Source: Cristatella mucedo (taxonomy: Eukaryota; Bryozoa; Phylactolaemata; Cristatellidae). Taken from it: a DNA stretch of 64,000 bases. The DNA is taken from the NCBI GenBank assembly GCA_009760855.2, contig WPIO01000007.1, positions 1,476,501 through 1,540,500 of the forward strand, written 5' to 3'. Made by a program: the position numbers and the translations under genes. The stretch's first letter is position 1; every line of letters begins with the position of its first letter. Shown one piece after another: positions 31,401 through 59,486 of the stretch. The notes beneath the pieces are model-generated. The model did not search any database. It saw only the letters and a list, made by a program, of their open reading frames with translations, and had not been told where the DNA came from.

Positions 31401-34400
31401 CTGCACTTGTGTGCTTGCGGCTCATCCGGCTATCGCTTTTGGCCTGTGCTGCTAGTTCTCACGTGCATCGACTCAGCTCGCCCGTGCTGCATCGCACAAT
31501 TCCGACGCTAGGCCGTGCGCGTTTCTCAGGTTGCCGTGCGTGTTTCTCAGGTTGCCACTGGCATGGAGGAAGGGTCTGCTCTACAAAGAGTCGAGTGTGT
31601 TATTCAAGACTGTCCGGATTTGCTCAAGAAGCGTAAGTGATTCTCGTGCGAAGTGTGCAGTGTTGGTCATGTATCAGAAGAAGCAGCTCATCTTGATCTG
31701 CATCGCTTGAGTGTGGCACAGAGGTTATGCCTCGGAGAAGGGTGTAGCACTGGACAGGCATCGATCTGCGGTGCCCCTTAGCAGGCAGCGGTGCGTGCCC
31801 CTTGGCTGGCCGTGGGTATGCGTTGTGCAGGTGACAGCTGCAACGCTTGCTCTGCAGCGGTGCATGCCTGCATGGTCGGATGGTATTTGCAGTACGCACC
31901 TTCTGTTCAGCTGTAGGCTAGACTTGGTTTGTAACGAGGCAAAACATCGGCGACACCATAGAAACGGCAATCTATCCAAGTACGTTTTCCGATAAGTGAA
32001 TAATAAATCAGAGTAGTTGTCGCGTAAGTCTTGGGTGACGATTCGGACACCATAATCATACAGTATGCAGCGATCTGTAGGTATGAAAAGTGTCCGTTGA
32101 GATTATGAGATAGAAGCGTAGTTTTTAAATTGTGTTTGGTTCACCGAATGAGTTAGTCAAGATGAAGTGAGCGGTTTTTTAACGGCTCTATAATTCCTTG
32201 TTTATCAGAAAACGTGGTTGTATGATTTTGGTTCTCATTCTGCCATCGCTTCCTTGCATCTGTCCGAAGCATGTGTGACCATACGTTTGCGCAAGTGCAG
32301 AGTCACTCATTACAAACCCTGCCGCCGGTTTCAGTCTCGTTTGAGCCATTAGGATATATTTATAAAAAACAGGATCCTTGGCAATCCAGGACTTCTTTGC
32401 AGTGTGTTAGATGGTACTACAACAAAATATCCTTAAATTGCCGTGGCTCAAGAAGCCACGGGAGACCTGCGGGTAGGCTCATTCCTTGTGTGAGTGCGCC
32501 CATGTGTGTGTGCGTGTGTGGGTGTGTGTGCATGTGAGTGTGTGTGCATGTGAGTGTGCGCGCGTGTGTGTGTGTGTGTGTGTGCGCGCGTGCGGGCGAA
32601 AGCCTGGCAGATAAATTTAGGTCGTACCATACATGTTTGCCAAGAGTGTTGCCTCCCGATTTTTTACTATCTCATCATCATGAGATCACATTTTGTCGGT
32701 CTGGTGTTGGCGTAGTGCAAGAGTATGTGAGGTATATATGTATATTAAAAATATATATATACCTTGCTTTCCTGGGTGTGTTCACGGTGCCTCATCCAAT
32801 GTATATAATCGTCTGATATCTGTTTCGTGACTACTTTCTAGGAGTGCTGCTGTCAGGCACATTGTTAATATGCACATTGCAGTCAAGCGTAGGGATTGAC
32901 TATATGTAGACGTAGGAACAAACGTCTCAATATGACTTCATTGCTTAAAAATAGAGCCCGGAAGTCTAGAGTCGGAGGACTCGGCACCTACTGCTAGCCT
33001 ACCGAAACTTATACGAAAGCATGCGATAAAAAAAGCCATTGACCAGTGCAAAGCAGCTTAGCCCTACCGGTTGGGGGGGTTGCAGCTGCACTGTGGGGGG
33101 GGGGTGGGTGCTTGCCACTGGGCACCTAGACTTGCACCAACAGCCAAGGCTCAGTGTGGGCCACTGTGGCTTGGCTGCTTGCCCGCCTCTGCTCTGCTCT
33201 GACCTGCTCTGCTCTTCTTCATAAGTCGGATCTAATAGGTATCATGCAGTTATTGGACTGCCTATTAAATTCCGACTGTTAAATGCCAGCTAACTAAAAA
33301 CCACGGGGCTACTTAGCTGCGATCGAGCTGTCCAGGAGAAGCTAGATAGACTTCAGCTGACCGAGACATGACGTCTTGGTCTGATGGTTGCCTATCTGGT
33401 AACACCACACCCGGGCTCTCCACTTTTTATTTCATGCGGTCTGACGAGTGGGTAACAGGGTTGTTATCGTTGTTCATGAATCGTTTGGCTGTAGGACCTG
33501 CTGCTTTTTTCGCACGGGCAATCGTTTGAATCTGTTGCTATCAGGCCCCCATCAAAGGCCATGCCCCTCAGAGTTGTGATCTACCGTACCGACATCCTTC
33601 TGGCTGTCTAACCTTGATTATAGAGAAGCTTTCGAAGTCACTCACTAAAATATTGTGTGACAGGCCGTTATTGATTGCAGGAGACTCCTACATTCACGTT
33701 GACAGCCCTAGCAACAGCCAAGTCCCTCATTTTTCGACTGTCTGGAGAACTTCGGTTAGATCCGACACTTTAATCATACCACTCGCATTGGTGGCCATAT
33801 CCTGGATCTGATCACTAAAAATGTCTGTCCTGCTGACCTTGTTGTTTCCTGCTGACCATCTAGGATCGTTGCTCAGTCTCATTTACTGTTCCTGTTCCGT
33901 TGTATGTGCAGGGTAATGTCGAGTTTGACCAGCGGTGCGACTTAAAAAAAACTGCAAGCCCTCCCAGTTGGACCCAAAACAGATTTGCAAACTGAAAGGT
34001 CTCGCTCCCCGGACATTAGCGGATCGGCTTTTCGTCATTGTTCAAATGAAACAATTGCACACATTCGTGCCTCCATAAAGCCCCCTCCGACGAAAGCAAT
34101 TGTTGAGTCGAGACCTGTGACCTACCTTTAGAGATTTTCCGAACTTTCCACGTGCGCTGGGGCTACCTTAATAAAGTCTAGTAAAAAGAACTCGTCTCCT
34201 GGAGATCCTATACCATCCCTGCTGTGGTCACACTGGCAGACAAACTTAGCCAAGCCATAACTACGATTTGTAATGCTTCTCTTGAAAAAGGGGTTGCACT
34301 CAAGCCCTTCAAATCGGCCATCGTTAGACCGATACTTAAAAAGTCTGATTATAGGTCCTAGTAAACTATTACACAGTTACCCTTCTTCCTTTTGTCAGAG

Positions 34401-37400
34401 ATTCGTGAAGAGTTTGTTGCTAAGTAGCTTATAGCACACATTAAAGTGTCAGAAGAATTTCAGTCGGGATTACAGCGCCACTAACCAGCGGCATCCTATG
34501 CAGCAACGATGAAGAGAATGTCACTGACCTGGTCCTGCTGGATCTATCAGCTGCGTTCGACACCGTGGATCACGATAACACACTTGAACGATTGAGAACA
34601 ATGATCGGTCTGGTAGATGAGGCATTGGCATGGTTCAAATCGCCTCCACAGCTAGCTAACATGTCTGATCCCTATCTAAGATTAAGGATTACCTACCACG
34701 GTGGCTTGCAAAAAATTTGACTAGCTTCCTGGTTCTGCCTTGGTTAGGTTATTGCAGTTCCATTTTGGCTGGGCTACCAAAAGAGTCCCTAGGCCACTGC
34801 AGCTGGGGATGAATACGGCTGCAAGGCTAGTTAACAGATCCCAGATGTTTGATCACATGTCTTTATTGAAGGAGCTTCTATGGCTTCCGGTAAATCAGCA
34901 GATGCAGAGTTAAGTTCTAAAGCTGACCCAGAGGACCCGCCACGGCCTGGTGCCTCCATAGTGGGCTGAACTGCCCTTCCAGTTTTAGCTTCCTCGTGCT
35001 CTCAGGTACTGCATGGACAATCAATTAGCTGTTCCATTCGGTTGCTTAAAGACCGTTGGGGACAGAAGCTTTTGCTCTGCAGGCCCTAGGCTGTGGAACT
35101 GACTTCCACAATTCTTATGCAACGAAATCTACTCTCCTGCTGCCGGTTCATCCTTTTTTGCGGTCCTGAGGTGCTACTTTCATGCTACTCACTACCTCAA
35201 CTGCTCTCCTGACTGTGCCATGCTTCACACATTTTCTCTTTGCTGCATGAGATGAAGTCTGTTGGCTACCAAATGCGTACCGAAAGCCGTGCAGGCTTTG
35301 AGTGCGCTGTAGAGAACTCTCCTACCTAACACCCATATAGTCTTTGTGGAATTACAGACATAGATACATTGCATTACGTTACATTATTCCTTGTGATTCA
35401 ACTGCCTAAAAGTAGGCTGACTTGACCGTGAAGCTGATTTACTCATCGAGCAAAAAGTTGCTTTGGAACAGGACACCCAGATTTCGTGCAAATGCTAGGG
35501 AAGTTGCCCGTATGAGTGTTAAGTTTTCCTATTTCTGATTAACACTAGGGTTTGTCCATAACTAGGACGTTGGTTTTATCATCATGCAATCTGATAAAGT
35601 GTGCTGCCATCCAAGTGCAAAAAATACGTGCAGCAAGGCAATTAAGGGAGTGAACGACAGGATAGTGAGTGAATGACAAGGAGTGGACATGCTCGAATGC
35701 TGGGGAGGGAGTAATGCAGGGTAAGGTTTTGTGTTGTCTCATCTGCTTAAAAATTAAAGCTCAGTTTGTGCTTGGCAATCGTATTATGGCTAGCACACCG
35801 ATGATACTCCATTTGTCTACTGCTAGTGAAGTTACACCGGCAGGATGTGAATGTGCAAACTGATGATATATGCATGCGGTGCCTTTATCGATTAGGACTG
35901 CCACGTAAAAATCCGAGCACACAGCAAAGCAGCTTCTTTTTTCTCAGATTATTTTCAAGGTGTCATGCTGAAGGTAGCTCTTTTAGGGGTCAGTTAAGTT
36001 CTGTTAAGCAGGTCATGGACAGCCAATCGTTGTATTTCATAACTAAACTTACCGGAACAATCCTTTGAGAGAAGTCACTTCCTTGTCCAAAAATTGCGAC
36101 CGATCTAACGTATGGTGAAATTCTTTTATGAAATGACGATGACTGCTTTCAACCTACTGTGAAATTTGGCAGAAAATAGAGGTGGTTGGGGTTGCTTTGC
36201 AGTGGGAGGTTTTGTAGCTCTGCATCAGATCGAACGTATTATAGATCAACACGTGTACATTCAGATGGTCAAGCAAGTTTAATTGGAAAATGCAAGTAGT
36301 CTGATTGGGGATTGTTATATTGGTTAGCAAAATAACGACCCTTAGCTCACTTTCAGGGCAATAAAGAGCTTTTTTGATAAATCCGGTCTGGTGCTGATCC
36401 GATGGCCCAGCCAGTCGCCGGATCTGAGCCCCACAGGCCGCCGAGGTGGGCGTTCGGCCTGCATCGGTGGCCGACCTTTCCAGTAAAATTCAGGCTCTGT
36501 AGAGTGCTTGGAGGAAAAGTGAGATCGTAAAGAATCGTGGTGGGGCGATTGATATGTTCGGCATTATCCTTTTATCACTCAAACCGAATAGTAGCCATAG
36601 CAGTTGTGGAGCCACAGTGTAAGGATTTTTTCAGATTAAGTGTAGATCGATTCCATACCACCGTTTAAAGTACAGAATTAAGTAGAGTAGCTAGCTACTC
36701 ACCATGGTGGGTTAAACATTATTCTTCATTGCCTTATTCCCTGTCTGTGCAAACCAAACAACTGCCTGCAGATGAGCAAGGAGAGGCCGTCTGCTTGTCT
36801 AAATTACCTGCCGGCATAAGTGTATTATTATTATTATACGAAATGAAGGTATGGCCTCCTAAGGATTTGACGTTGTTTCGAGGCACAGCTAAACGACTTG
36901 ACTCAGAAGAGTGGATGGTGCAAATCGAAGCCTGATTGGTAAGTATTTCGGATAGGTAGGCCGGAGCGAGAGAATGAAGAGACTTACAAGTGAGTGACAC
37001 AACCTTGAAGTCGGTATGCTGCTTGATGGGAAGCCAGTGCAGCTCGGGAACAAGTGGTATAAGGTGGCAGTTTCGACGTTCACGACTGGCTAGCCTAGCT
37101 GATGGGTTTTACACCAACTGTAGACATAGTCATTCTTAGTATTAGTTGCTTGCTTTAGAGAATAATAATAATAATAATAATATTGCACTTGATAAAGCGC
37201 CCTCAGAGAACTTAATCTCTTTCTAGGCGCTTTACATTTGCTGCAAAGTGATACGCAATAGAATAGTAAGTAAAATCATGCTTGAAAAACAAACAAAATG
37301 AATACCATGGTTAGGGGTTACATGCACTGGGTCAGCATGCAAATGTGGTTAGTGGCAGCATGAACAGTGTCAGCACGCATAAGCACATCGAGGACGAATC

Positions 37401-40400
37401 ACAAGGACCCACTAAATGCTGTCCTAAATAGGTATGTTTTTAAGTTTCTTTTAAATGTGGTCAGGTCAGGGGATGTTCTGATGCAGGTCGGGAGGGAGTT
37501 CCAGGCTGTGGGAGCATACGAGCTAAATGCACGGTCTCCAAAGGATTTAAGGTTTGTACGAGGTATTTCTAGACTGTTGGATTCCGAAAAAGCGAGTGGT
37601 ACGATGCTTTGCCTGATGGGGTAGTATATCTGAAAGATAGGCTGGAGCCATAGAATGAAGAGACCTAAAAGTGAGCGACAAAACCTTGAAGTCAATCCGT
37701 TGCTTGACTGGTAACCAGTGCAGGTCGGCGAGAAGTGGAGTAATGTGGCAACTGCGACGCTCACGACAGACAAGCCTAGCTGCCGAGTTTTGCACCAGCT
37801 GCAATCGCCTGATCGCACATGCTGGTAGGCCAGTAAGCAGTGAGTTGCAGAAGTCGAGACGAGATGTCACGAATGCATGGACCAACTTGGACGTGGTATC
37901 CTTATCTAAACAAGCCCTAATTTTAGCAATGTTATGAAGCTGAAAATAGGCAGATTTGACTGTGGTGCTGATATGGTCGTCTAACGAGAGGTCACTTTGG
38001 AATATGACACCTGGATTTCGAGCTGATGCAACTGGAGATATGCTGGCAGAGCCAATTTTGAAAGTCAGCCTTTCCAATTTCTGAATAACACTAGGTTTGC
38101 CCATAACTAGTAAGTTAGTTTTATCATCGTTAGAATATGTAAAGTGCCCAGAGAGAGATCTAGTCCTCTTAGGGCACTATACTGATGCCTCACGATTGTT
38201 ATAATTTGTGCTTCCCTGTCTAGCAAAAGTTGTTCTGGATAATATTCATTAAATAGTATCGGAAAGTAATGCAATTCAAACATGGGACTCGTATTAAGGG
38301 CAGAACAGTTGAGCATGGCAGGAATCAAAGAAACTAGCATCCAATTACAAAGTATCAGGAATGGGGTGTTGCTATTTACGACCTCGACCCACACCGTTGA
38401 CCATGTGATCATGTGATCCACAAAGGCCAGGTTGAGCTCTTCCCAGAACCAAAGGTCTGGGCTATCTCTACCTATGAGTCTGCTTGGCCTGTTGTGCACA
38501 CGCGACTTGCCGGCTGAGCAGAAGCTCATTAAGTGCTGCCGAGAGCCGATGCGCTCACCGCTCGATGTATCTCTGCGCCACCGGTGTAGCCTTTTGTCCC
38601 GGGATTGACAGACTCTGATTGCTGAGTGCTCTCTTGCCTTTCAGGCATTTCACCATTATTTCCTATGAAGGACGTGAGCAAGGAAACCTTGACCGTCATC
38701 ACACTTTCACAGAAGACCGATAGCGACATGACGGGATGGAACCCCGATGTGGAGGAGGAGCGTGAGGCACTACTGGCCGAGGTACGGAAGTAGGAACCGC
38801 TGTGCGGCACGTGTTGGCCTGCCCTTCGTGCGAGTGCTTGCGTTCCAGTGGCTGCTCTCAGTATTCAAGTCTCGAGTAAGCTATAACGGAGGCACTGCAG
38901 CGCTTGGGTATCTTGTCTGAGGGAGGAGCGGCCTGACATGCCTGACGGCATGGCTCATTGAACGACATGCTTGGCACACAGCTAAATGCAGTTAGTCTGT
39001 GCCAAGCTACCAGAACTGTCGTAAGCTCAAAATAAGTGTGTGCAGCTTAGTGAACGAGGACTGGACGCATGGGTGGCTAAGTGACAGCCGTTGTTGTTGA
39101 CTGTGCAGCACAAAAAAAGCGAGGCTGGATTTTGATCGCCGATGCCATGAGCATTGGACAGCTGCACATGTGGAGCAGAATGCTATGGATTGATGAGCCC
39201 AAATTCTATCTCTTCGGCTGAGACACGAGGAGGAAGTACGTTTGCCAGGGAATGAGTGCAGTTTACGTTGACTGTTGTCGGCAAAAGATCGTGAAATTCG
39301 GTAGTTTAAGTGGAACGTATGGGGTTGCTTCTCAACTTCCGGTGTTGGGCGCCTGCACTGTATTCAAAGAATCATGAATCAGAATGTCTAACTCGACATT
39401 TTGCAGAATGTTGGCTTGCCGTCTGCTTAAGGTCTTCGCAGGCTCGAATCGTGCTGGTAACATGACAATCTGAAGCACACAGCTGTGATGGTTAACGAGT
39501 TTTTGACGAACTCGGGATTACGGCTTCGAGCCAATTGAGGTCATGCAAAGCCGAAGCCAATAGAACCCGAGGCTTTGAACCCAATAGAACATCCGTGGGA
39601 CGAAGCCGACCGTGCTCTTAAGGTTCCGAGTTCTCTAGCGCATGCAAATTTGAAGTTGTTTTTTGAGGTTTTGAAGGATTGCTGGGCGTCAATTTCTCCA
39701 GGAAACGTGCCGGAAGCTGGTCGAGTCAATGCCGAGGAGATTGTAAGAAGTTATGAAAAATCATGATGCCTCCACTAGCTATTGATTGTACCCAATAAAT
39801 TACATGTAACGGTATTTGTTGGCTTCGTTGCTTAATAAAAACTGCTACCGACTAATATATGATCTAAATCTTGTTTTGAGTAAAATTGTATGCTAGTGCC
39901 AGACACGTAGTAGAAATTCTTCGAGAACACAATATGTAGGCCGAGGCTTACTCGGTAAGCATATATTGTGTGTGTATGATAATCTTGCAGGGGGGCTTGG
40001 CTCCTCCATACCTAGCTGAACTGCTGCACCAGTTTTAGCCTCCTCGTGCCCTCAGTTCATGTATGGACAATAAATTAACTTTTCCATTCCTCCGCTTAAA
40101 GACCGTCGGCTAAAGAAGCTTTAGCTCTGCAGGTCCTAGACTGTGGAGCTCGCTTTCACGATTCTTTTACGCAACGACAGCTACTCTCATCCTTTCCAGC
40201 GGTCCTGAGCTGCTACTTACATGCTATCTCAACTGCTCTCCTGACTCTGCTATGCTTTCCACTTTCTCTTTGTTGCGTGAGATGGAAGTCTGTTGGCTAC
40301 CGAATGCGTACCGAAAGCTGCTTAGGCTGCGAGTGCACTATACAAAACTCTTCCGCGTAACACCCCCACATAGTCTGTATGGCTTTGTGGAGTTACAGAC

Positions 40401-40964
40401 GGAGAAACATTACATTGCCTGGCTTCTTTTTTTACCATTACCTGGGCACAGCAGCCTCATTGCTGACTGACGCTGGGTGAGTGGCCCGCTCATCTCACAC
40501 TCTGCTCGCCGCGTGGCTCCGTGGTGCGGCTCTCTTTTCCAGTTCATCGAGGCGGCTGAAGAGATCTGCAAGGCCCTGTCGGAAGCGGGCTATTGGGCCG
40601 ACTTCATCGACCCGTCCTCTGGCAAGCCGGTAAGCCGTCGAATCTGCCGTTTCCTGCTGTCTATTTCGTAGCCACAAAACTGCAGCCGAAGAGCTCGTTC
40701 AGCCAGCGGCATGGGGCGGCAGCACAGCTGCTCAACGCCGCGCGCTGCTGCTTGCAGTACATGAGCGAGCCCACCAACGACACTTTGTTTGAGACGGACG
40801 ACAGATACCGCTACTTCGGCTTCGAAATCGAGGACCTCGGCTGCTGCAAGGTCATACTGCACCACAAATGGGGCGCAAAGTGCTACGTCGGCAGCGTGTT
40901 CACCGATGCGCCCAGTACGGATCAGGTGCTCAACGATGCGCTGGGGATGTTCAAAAAGTCGTGA
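27132..40964 (+). CDS. MMADHC: MMADHC, cobalamin trafficking protein (cblD)
   Basis: MMADHC takes cobalamin from MMACHC and directs it to methionine synthase in the cytosol and methylmalonyl-CoA mutase in mitochondria. Five exons join in phase: 27132-27632, 31551-31632, 38645-38781, 40543-40629 and 40758-40964, giving 337 residues (296 in human). The N-terminus [19 protein letters not shown] is basic and amphipathic, as expected of a mitochondrial presequence. Conserved blocks follow: [64 protein letters not shown] and EDLGCCKV. The first Cys of GCC (residue 298) matches human Cys261, the thiol reported to coordinate cobalamin in the MMACHC-MMADHC complex. Exon 1 carries about 30 extra residues before VWPD. 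Introns 2 and 3 contain LINE-A copies and Tc1/mariner fossils. Confidence 0.95.
28398..28484. repeat. (TA)n(GA)n microsatellite
   Basis: About 55 bp of TA followed by about 32 bp of GA, in MMADHC intron 1. Confidence 0.95.
28775..30965 (+). mobile_element. LINE-A copy, degraded (endonuclease end to RT)
   Basis: The plus strand shows the end of the endonuclease domain and linker, a 194-codon frame at 29493-30077 with RT N-terminal motifs ([32 protein letters not shown]), then [15 protein letters not shown]-like sequence to 30600 and a broken C-terminus. An (ATT)n interruption at 30118-30133 and a perfect palindrome at 30286-30326 break the frame. The 3' end is missing. Confidence 0.85.
31028..31080. 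repeat. 17-bp tandem repeat, three copies
   Basis: Unit GGTCACCACCCTTGCTA, nearly perfect; the third copy differs by one base. Confidence 0.9.
31551..31632 (+). CDS. MMADHC: MMADHC coding exon 2
   Basis: It encodes [20 protein letters not shown] and CPDLLKK plus one base, then GTAAGT. A second acceptor 21 bp upstream (exon start 31530) lies in a tandem duplication and would add seven in-frame residues (VAVRVSQ). Confidence 0.9.
31640..33370. other. MMADHC intron 2, left part
   Basis: Mostly unique-looking sequence with a GT/GC-rich microsatellite at 32501-32590 and a G-run at 33098-33106. No exon or named repeat was recognised. Confidence 0.4.
32501..32590. repeat. Imperfect (TG)n with GC steps
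   Basis: Alternating purine-pyrimidine TG/CG sequence, Z-DNA-prone in principle. Confidence 0.85.
33370..35390 (+). mobile_element. LINE-A copy, degraded, endonuclease to 3' end
   Basis: Remnants in order: endonuclease ([27 protein letters not shown]), the RT block with [13 protein letters not shown] near 34540, the C-terminal [16 protein letters not shown] region near 34730, and the family 3' end at 35265-35385. RT motifs between about 34640 and 34650 are deleted. Many stops are present. Confidence 0.85.
35391..36320. other. MMADHC intron 2: LINE-B remnant and unassigned DNA
   Basis: 35400-35700 retains minus-strand LINE-B RT remnants ([22 protein letters not shown]). 35700-36320 has short frames only and no recognised feature. 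Confidence 0.45.
36330..36560 (+). mobile_element. Tc1/mariner transposase fragment
   Basis: A plus-strand frame reads [21 protein letters not shown], the mariner motif before the second catalytic acidic residue (usual form WPxxSPDLNPIE). Only about 200 bp remain. Confidence 0.65.
36790..37130 (-). mobile_element. LINE-B fragment
   Basis: The minus strand carries a short RT C-terminal piece ([18 protein letters not shown]) with (AAT)n inside it at 36825-36838. Confidence 0.7.
37155..38135 (-). mobile_element. LINE-B copy, longest uninterrupted RT C-terminus of the family
   Basis: A minus-strand frame of 185 codons (38104-37547) reads [67 protein letters not shown] and [15 protein letters not shown], then a second frame with [14 protein letters not shown]. 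The 3' UTR ends in (AAT)n at 37160-37178. The RT core is missing. The sequence just upstream in the element's sense (38135-38210) is an L2-like tail. Confidence 0.88.
38645..38781 (+). CDS. MMADHC: MMADHC coding exon 3
   Basis: Acceptor CTTTCAG, then two bases completing Arg, then [18 protein letters not shown] and [16 protein letters not shown], ending EEREALLAE before GTACGG. It aligns with human LFPEVANGKLMILTVTQ. Confidence 0.92.
39120..39785 (+). mobile_element. Tc1/mariner transposase pseudogene
   Basis: Plus-strand frames, broken by stops, show [14 protein letters not shown] (the first catalytic Asp region), RKYVCQGM, then [15 protein letters not shown] with the last catalytic acidic residue and a helical C-terminus to 39766. 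Inverted repeats were not found. Confidence 0.75.
39990..40422 (+). mobile_element. LINE-A 3' fragment
   Basis: It begins within the ORF2 C-terminus ([13 protein letters not shown]-like, with a stop) and runs to the family end GGAGTTACAGACGGAG. It is inserted in MMADHC intron 3, about 120 bp before exon 4. Confidence 0.85.
40543..40629 (+). CDS. MMADHC: MMADHC coding exon 4
   Basis: 29 residues, [16 protein letters not shown] then [13 protein letters not shown], between TTTTCCAG and GTAAGC, both phase 0. Intron 4 is only 128 bp. Confidence 0.95.
40758..40964 (+). CDS. MMADHC: MMADHC coding exon 5 (last)
   Basis: After TTGCAG it encodes [40 protein letters not shown] and the C-terminus MFKKS, with TGA at 40962-40964. 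It is the most conserved part of the protein. Confidence 0.95.
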   Translation, partial: YMSEPTNDTLFETDDRYRYFGFEIEDLGCCKVILHHKWGAKCYVGSVFTDAPSTDQVLNDALGMFKKS

Positions 40965-41067
40965 CCAAAGTGAGCTCGATCTTGCTCTGTCCCTGGATGT
41001 ACACGTCCGATGCTTGTGATGGATGCTTCACGTGTAGAGAGTGGCAGCGGAACCATCACTTAAGCAG

Positions 41068-41073
41068 TTTATT
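41068..41073 (-). promoter_or_regulatory. Candidate poly(A) signal of KIF5
   Basis: AATAAA on the minus strand, about 1.06 kb after the KIF5 stop, and the first found there. It lies inside the presumed 3' UTR of MMADHC. Confidence 0.35.
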
Positions 41074-41081
41074 GTGTTTAA

Positions 41082-41091
41082 AATAAATAAA
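41082..41091 (+). promoter_or_regulatory. Poly(A) signals of MMADHC
   Basis: Two overlapping AATAAA hexamers 118 bp after the stop codon. Confidence 0.7.
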
Positions 41092-41099
41092 ACAAATTT

Positions 41100-42132
41100 A
41101 CAATAACGAGCTGCTAAGTGGATTCTCACGGTTAACTCACCAAGAACAATCTTTTACGTTTTTGTGCGCCGTACCGGTACTCCATTTCTCCTTCTCCTCT
41201 TGTACCTTGCGCTGCCGGTCTCCTAGACAAGTGTACACGACATCGCTGGCACCCGGGCGGCGGCGCCGGTGGCAGCAGCGCCGGCGGCCGATTGCCGCCG
41301 CCGAGCTTTTGATCACTGGCAAAGAGGCAGGATGAGGGAGGGGCCTGGCGTCACGCTCAGCGCGGGGCAGCAAACAATAAGAAGCAGCCAGCGAGAAAGC
41401 AAGCCGTCTTTCTCTCGCACGGAGTGGACCGCCAGCGGCGGGCATCCACGCGAGCGCGGGGCTAAGTGTTGCACATCACACGACGACAGCAACCCGCCAG
41501 GCGACCAGTCCCGTTCAGTCGCTGCTGCTGCAGCAGCAGCTCACGCCACTTCTGCGTCTGAGCCCAGGCTCACGAGGGAGACGCGCAGCAGCTGCATCCG
41601 CAGCGCACCTCTCGGCACGGACGCTCCTAGGCCAAGGCCTCGCATGCGAAAGGCGAGCGCCGCCAGGCGATCTGGCGCCTGGCGGCGCCTGCTACGAAAG
41701 GCTGAGCGATGCCCTTGACTAGGAGCCTGCAGAAGTGCACCCGGAACGGCAGGTGCACCCCCGCCGCATGCCGAGAGATGGCCGCCCGGTGGCGGGCCCT
41801 GCCATCGCCGCTTCCTCCTTTGACGCTTTGTGTGACGGTGACGTGATGGCGACGATGACGAGGATGAGGGTTGAGGCTGACGATCTCGTGACTGGTGCCA
41901 CGGAGGCGGGTGATGTGGGATCGCACGCACACAAACAAAAAAGCAGAGAATGATGGCGGCGTAGAATCGACGCTCACCTGAAAATGGATGGAGGAAATGT
42001 GATGGGGGGGCACCAAACCATGGCGGAGGCACCACCCGCACGCCCACAAGACGGTGTCGTGGCGCCAATGCAGCACACGCCGCCTACGCTTGCCGGAAGT
42101 AGAGCAATTACTGCGGGGCTACGGTCGCGCAC
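41100..42132 (-). other. Convergent spacer, mostly KIF5 3' UTR
   Basis: GC-rich sequence with a short CAG run near 41525 and several frames open by composition. No conserved protein is seen. It separates the two convergent stops. Confidence 0.5.
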
Positions 42133-58921
<16,789 letters not shown>

Positions 58922-59485
58922 CTGCAAACAGACATGGGAAGCAGCTTAGCACAGCTTAGCCTAATCCCTTGGCATAGGCCTTAGCCTGAGACAGGGCTGT
59001 AAGAGCGCTATGCCAGCACGTTCAGACAAGTCACTTCCACGGGCTCAGAGGGCACAGCAGGCGATGCTAACTCAGACTTTGTCATTTGACCCGTTTGGTC
59101 AACGAATAAGCAGCCGTGTGTGTCCACCAGTCGTGTGTGTCTACGGTGCAAGAGAAAAACTATAGCAACGAGTCTTGGCCATCACGCGCACTACAACTGT
59201 AGCCATTGCTGACACCTGCATTCCAGATCAAGACTTCAAATATTCGCATGCCTGTGGATGTATATGCACACGAAAGCATAACCATGTAACGTGCAGATAC
59301 AGCTGCACACACACAACACACACACACATTAAAGCATAGGAAAAAAAGAACCGATGAGGTCGCACAAATGCTGCTTCTTGTGACAACGAAATGCTAGCCT
59401 TTTGGCATCTGTTATGCTATCTTTATCTGTACTGCACTGACGTGCCATGTACAGATTTCGGAGGCCCATTGTATATATATATAAC
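58922..59485. other. KIF5 upstream intron, unassigned part
   Basis: No exon or repeat recognised, apart from a short CA run near 59310-59326. Confidence 0.4.
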
Positions 59486-59486
59486 C

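Noticed and set aside
41140-42076. Frames of 100-175 codons in the MMADHC-KIF5 spacer
   Set aside because: GC-rich composition, overlapping in several phases, no domain; best read as 3' UTR.
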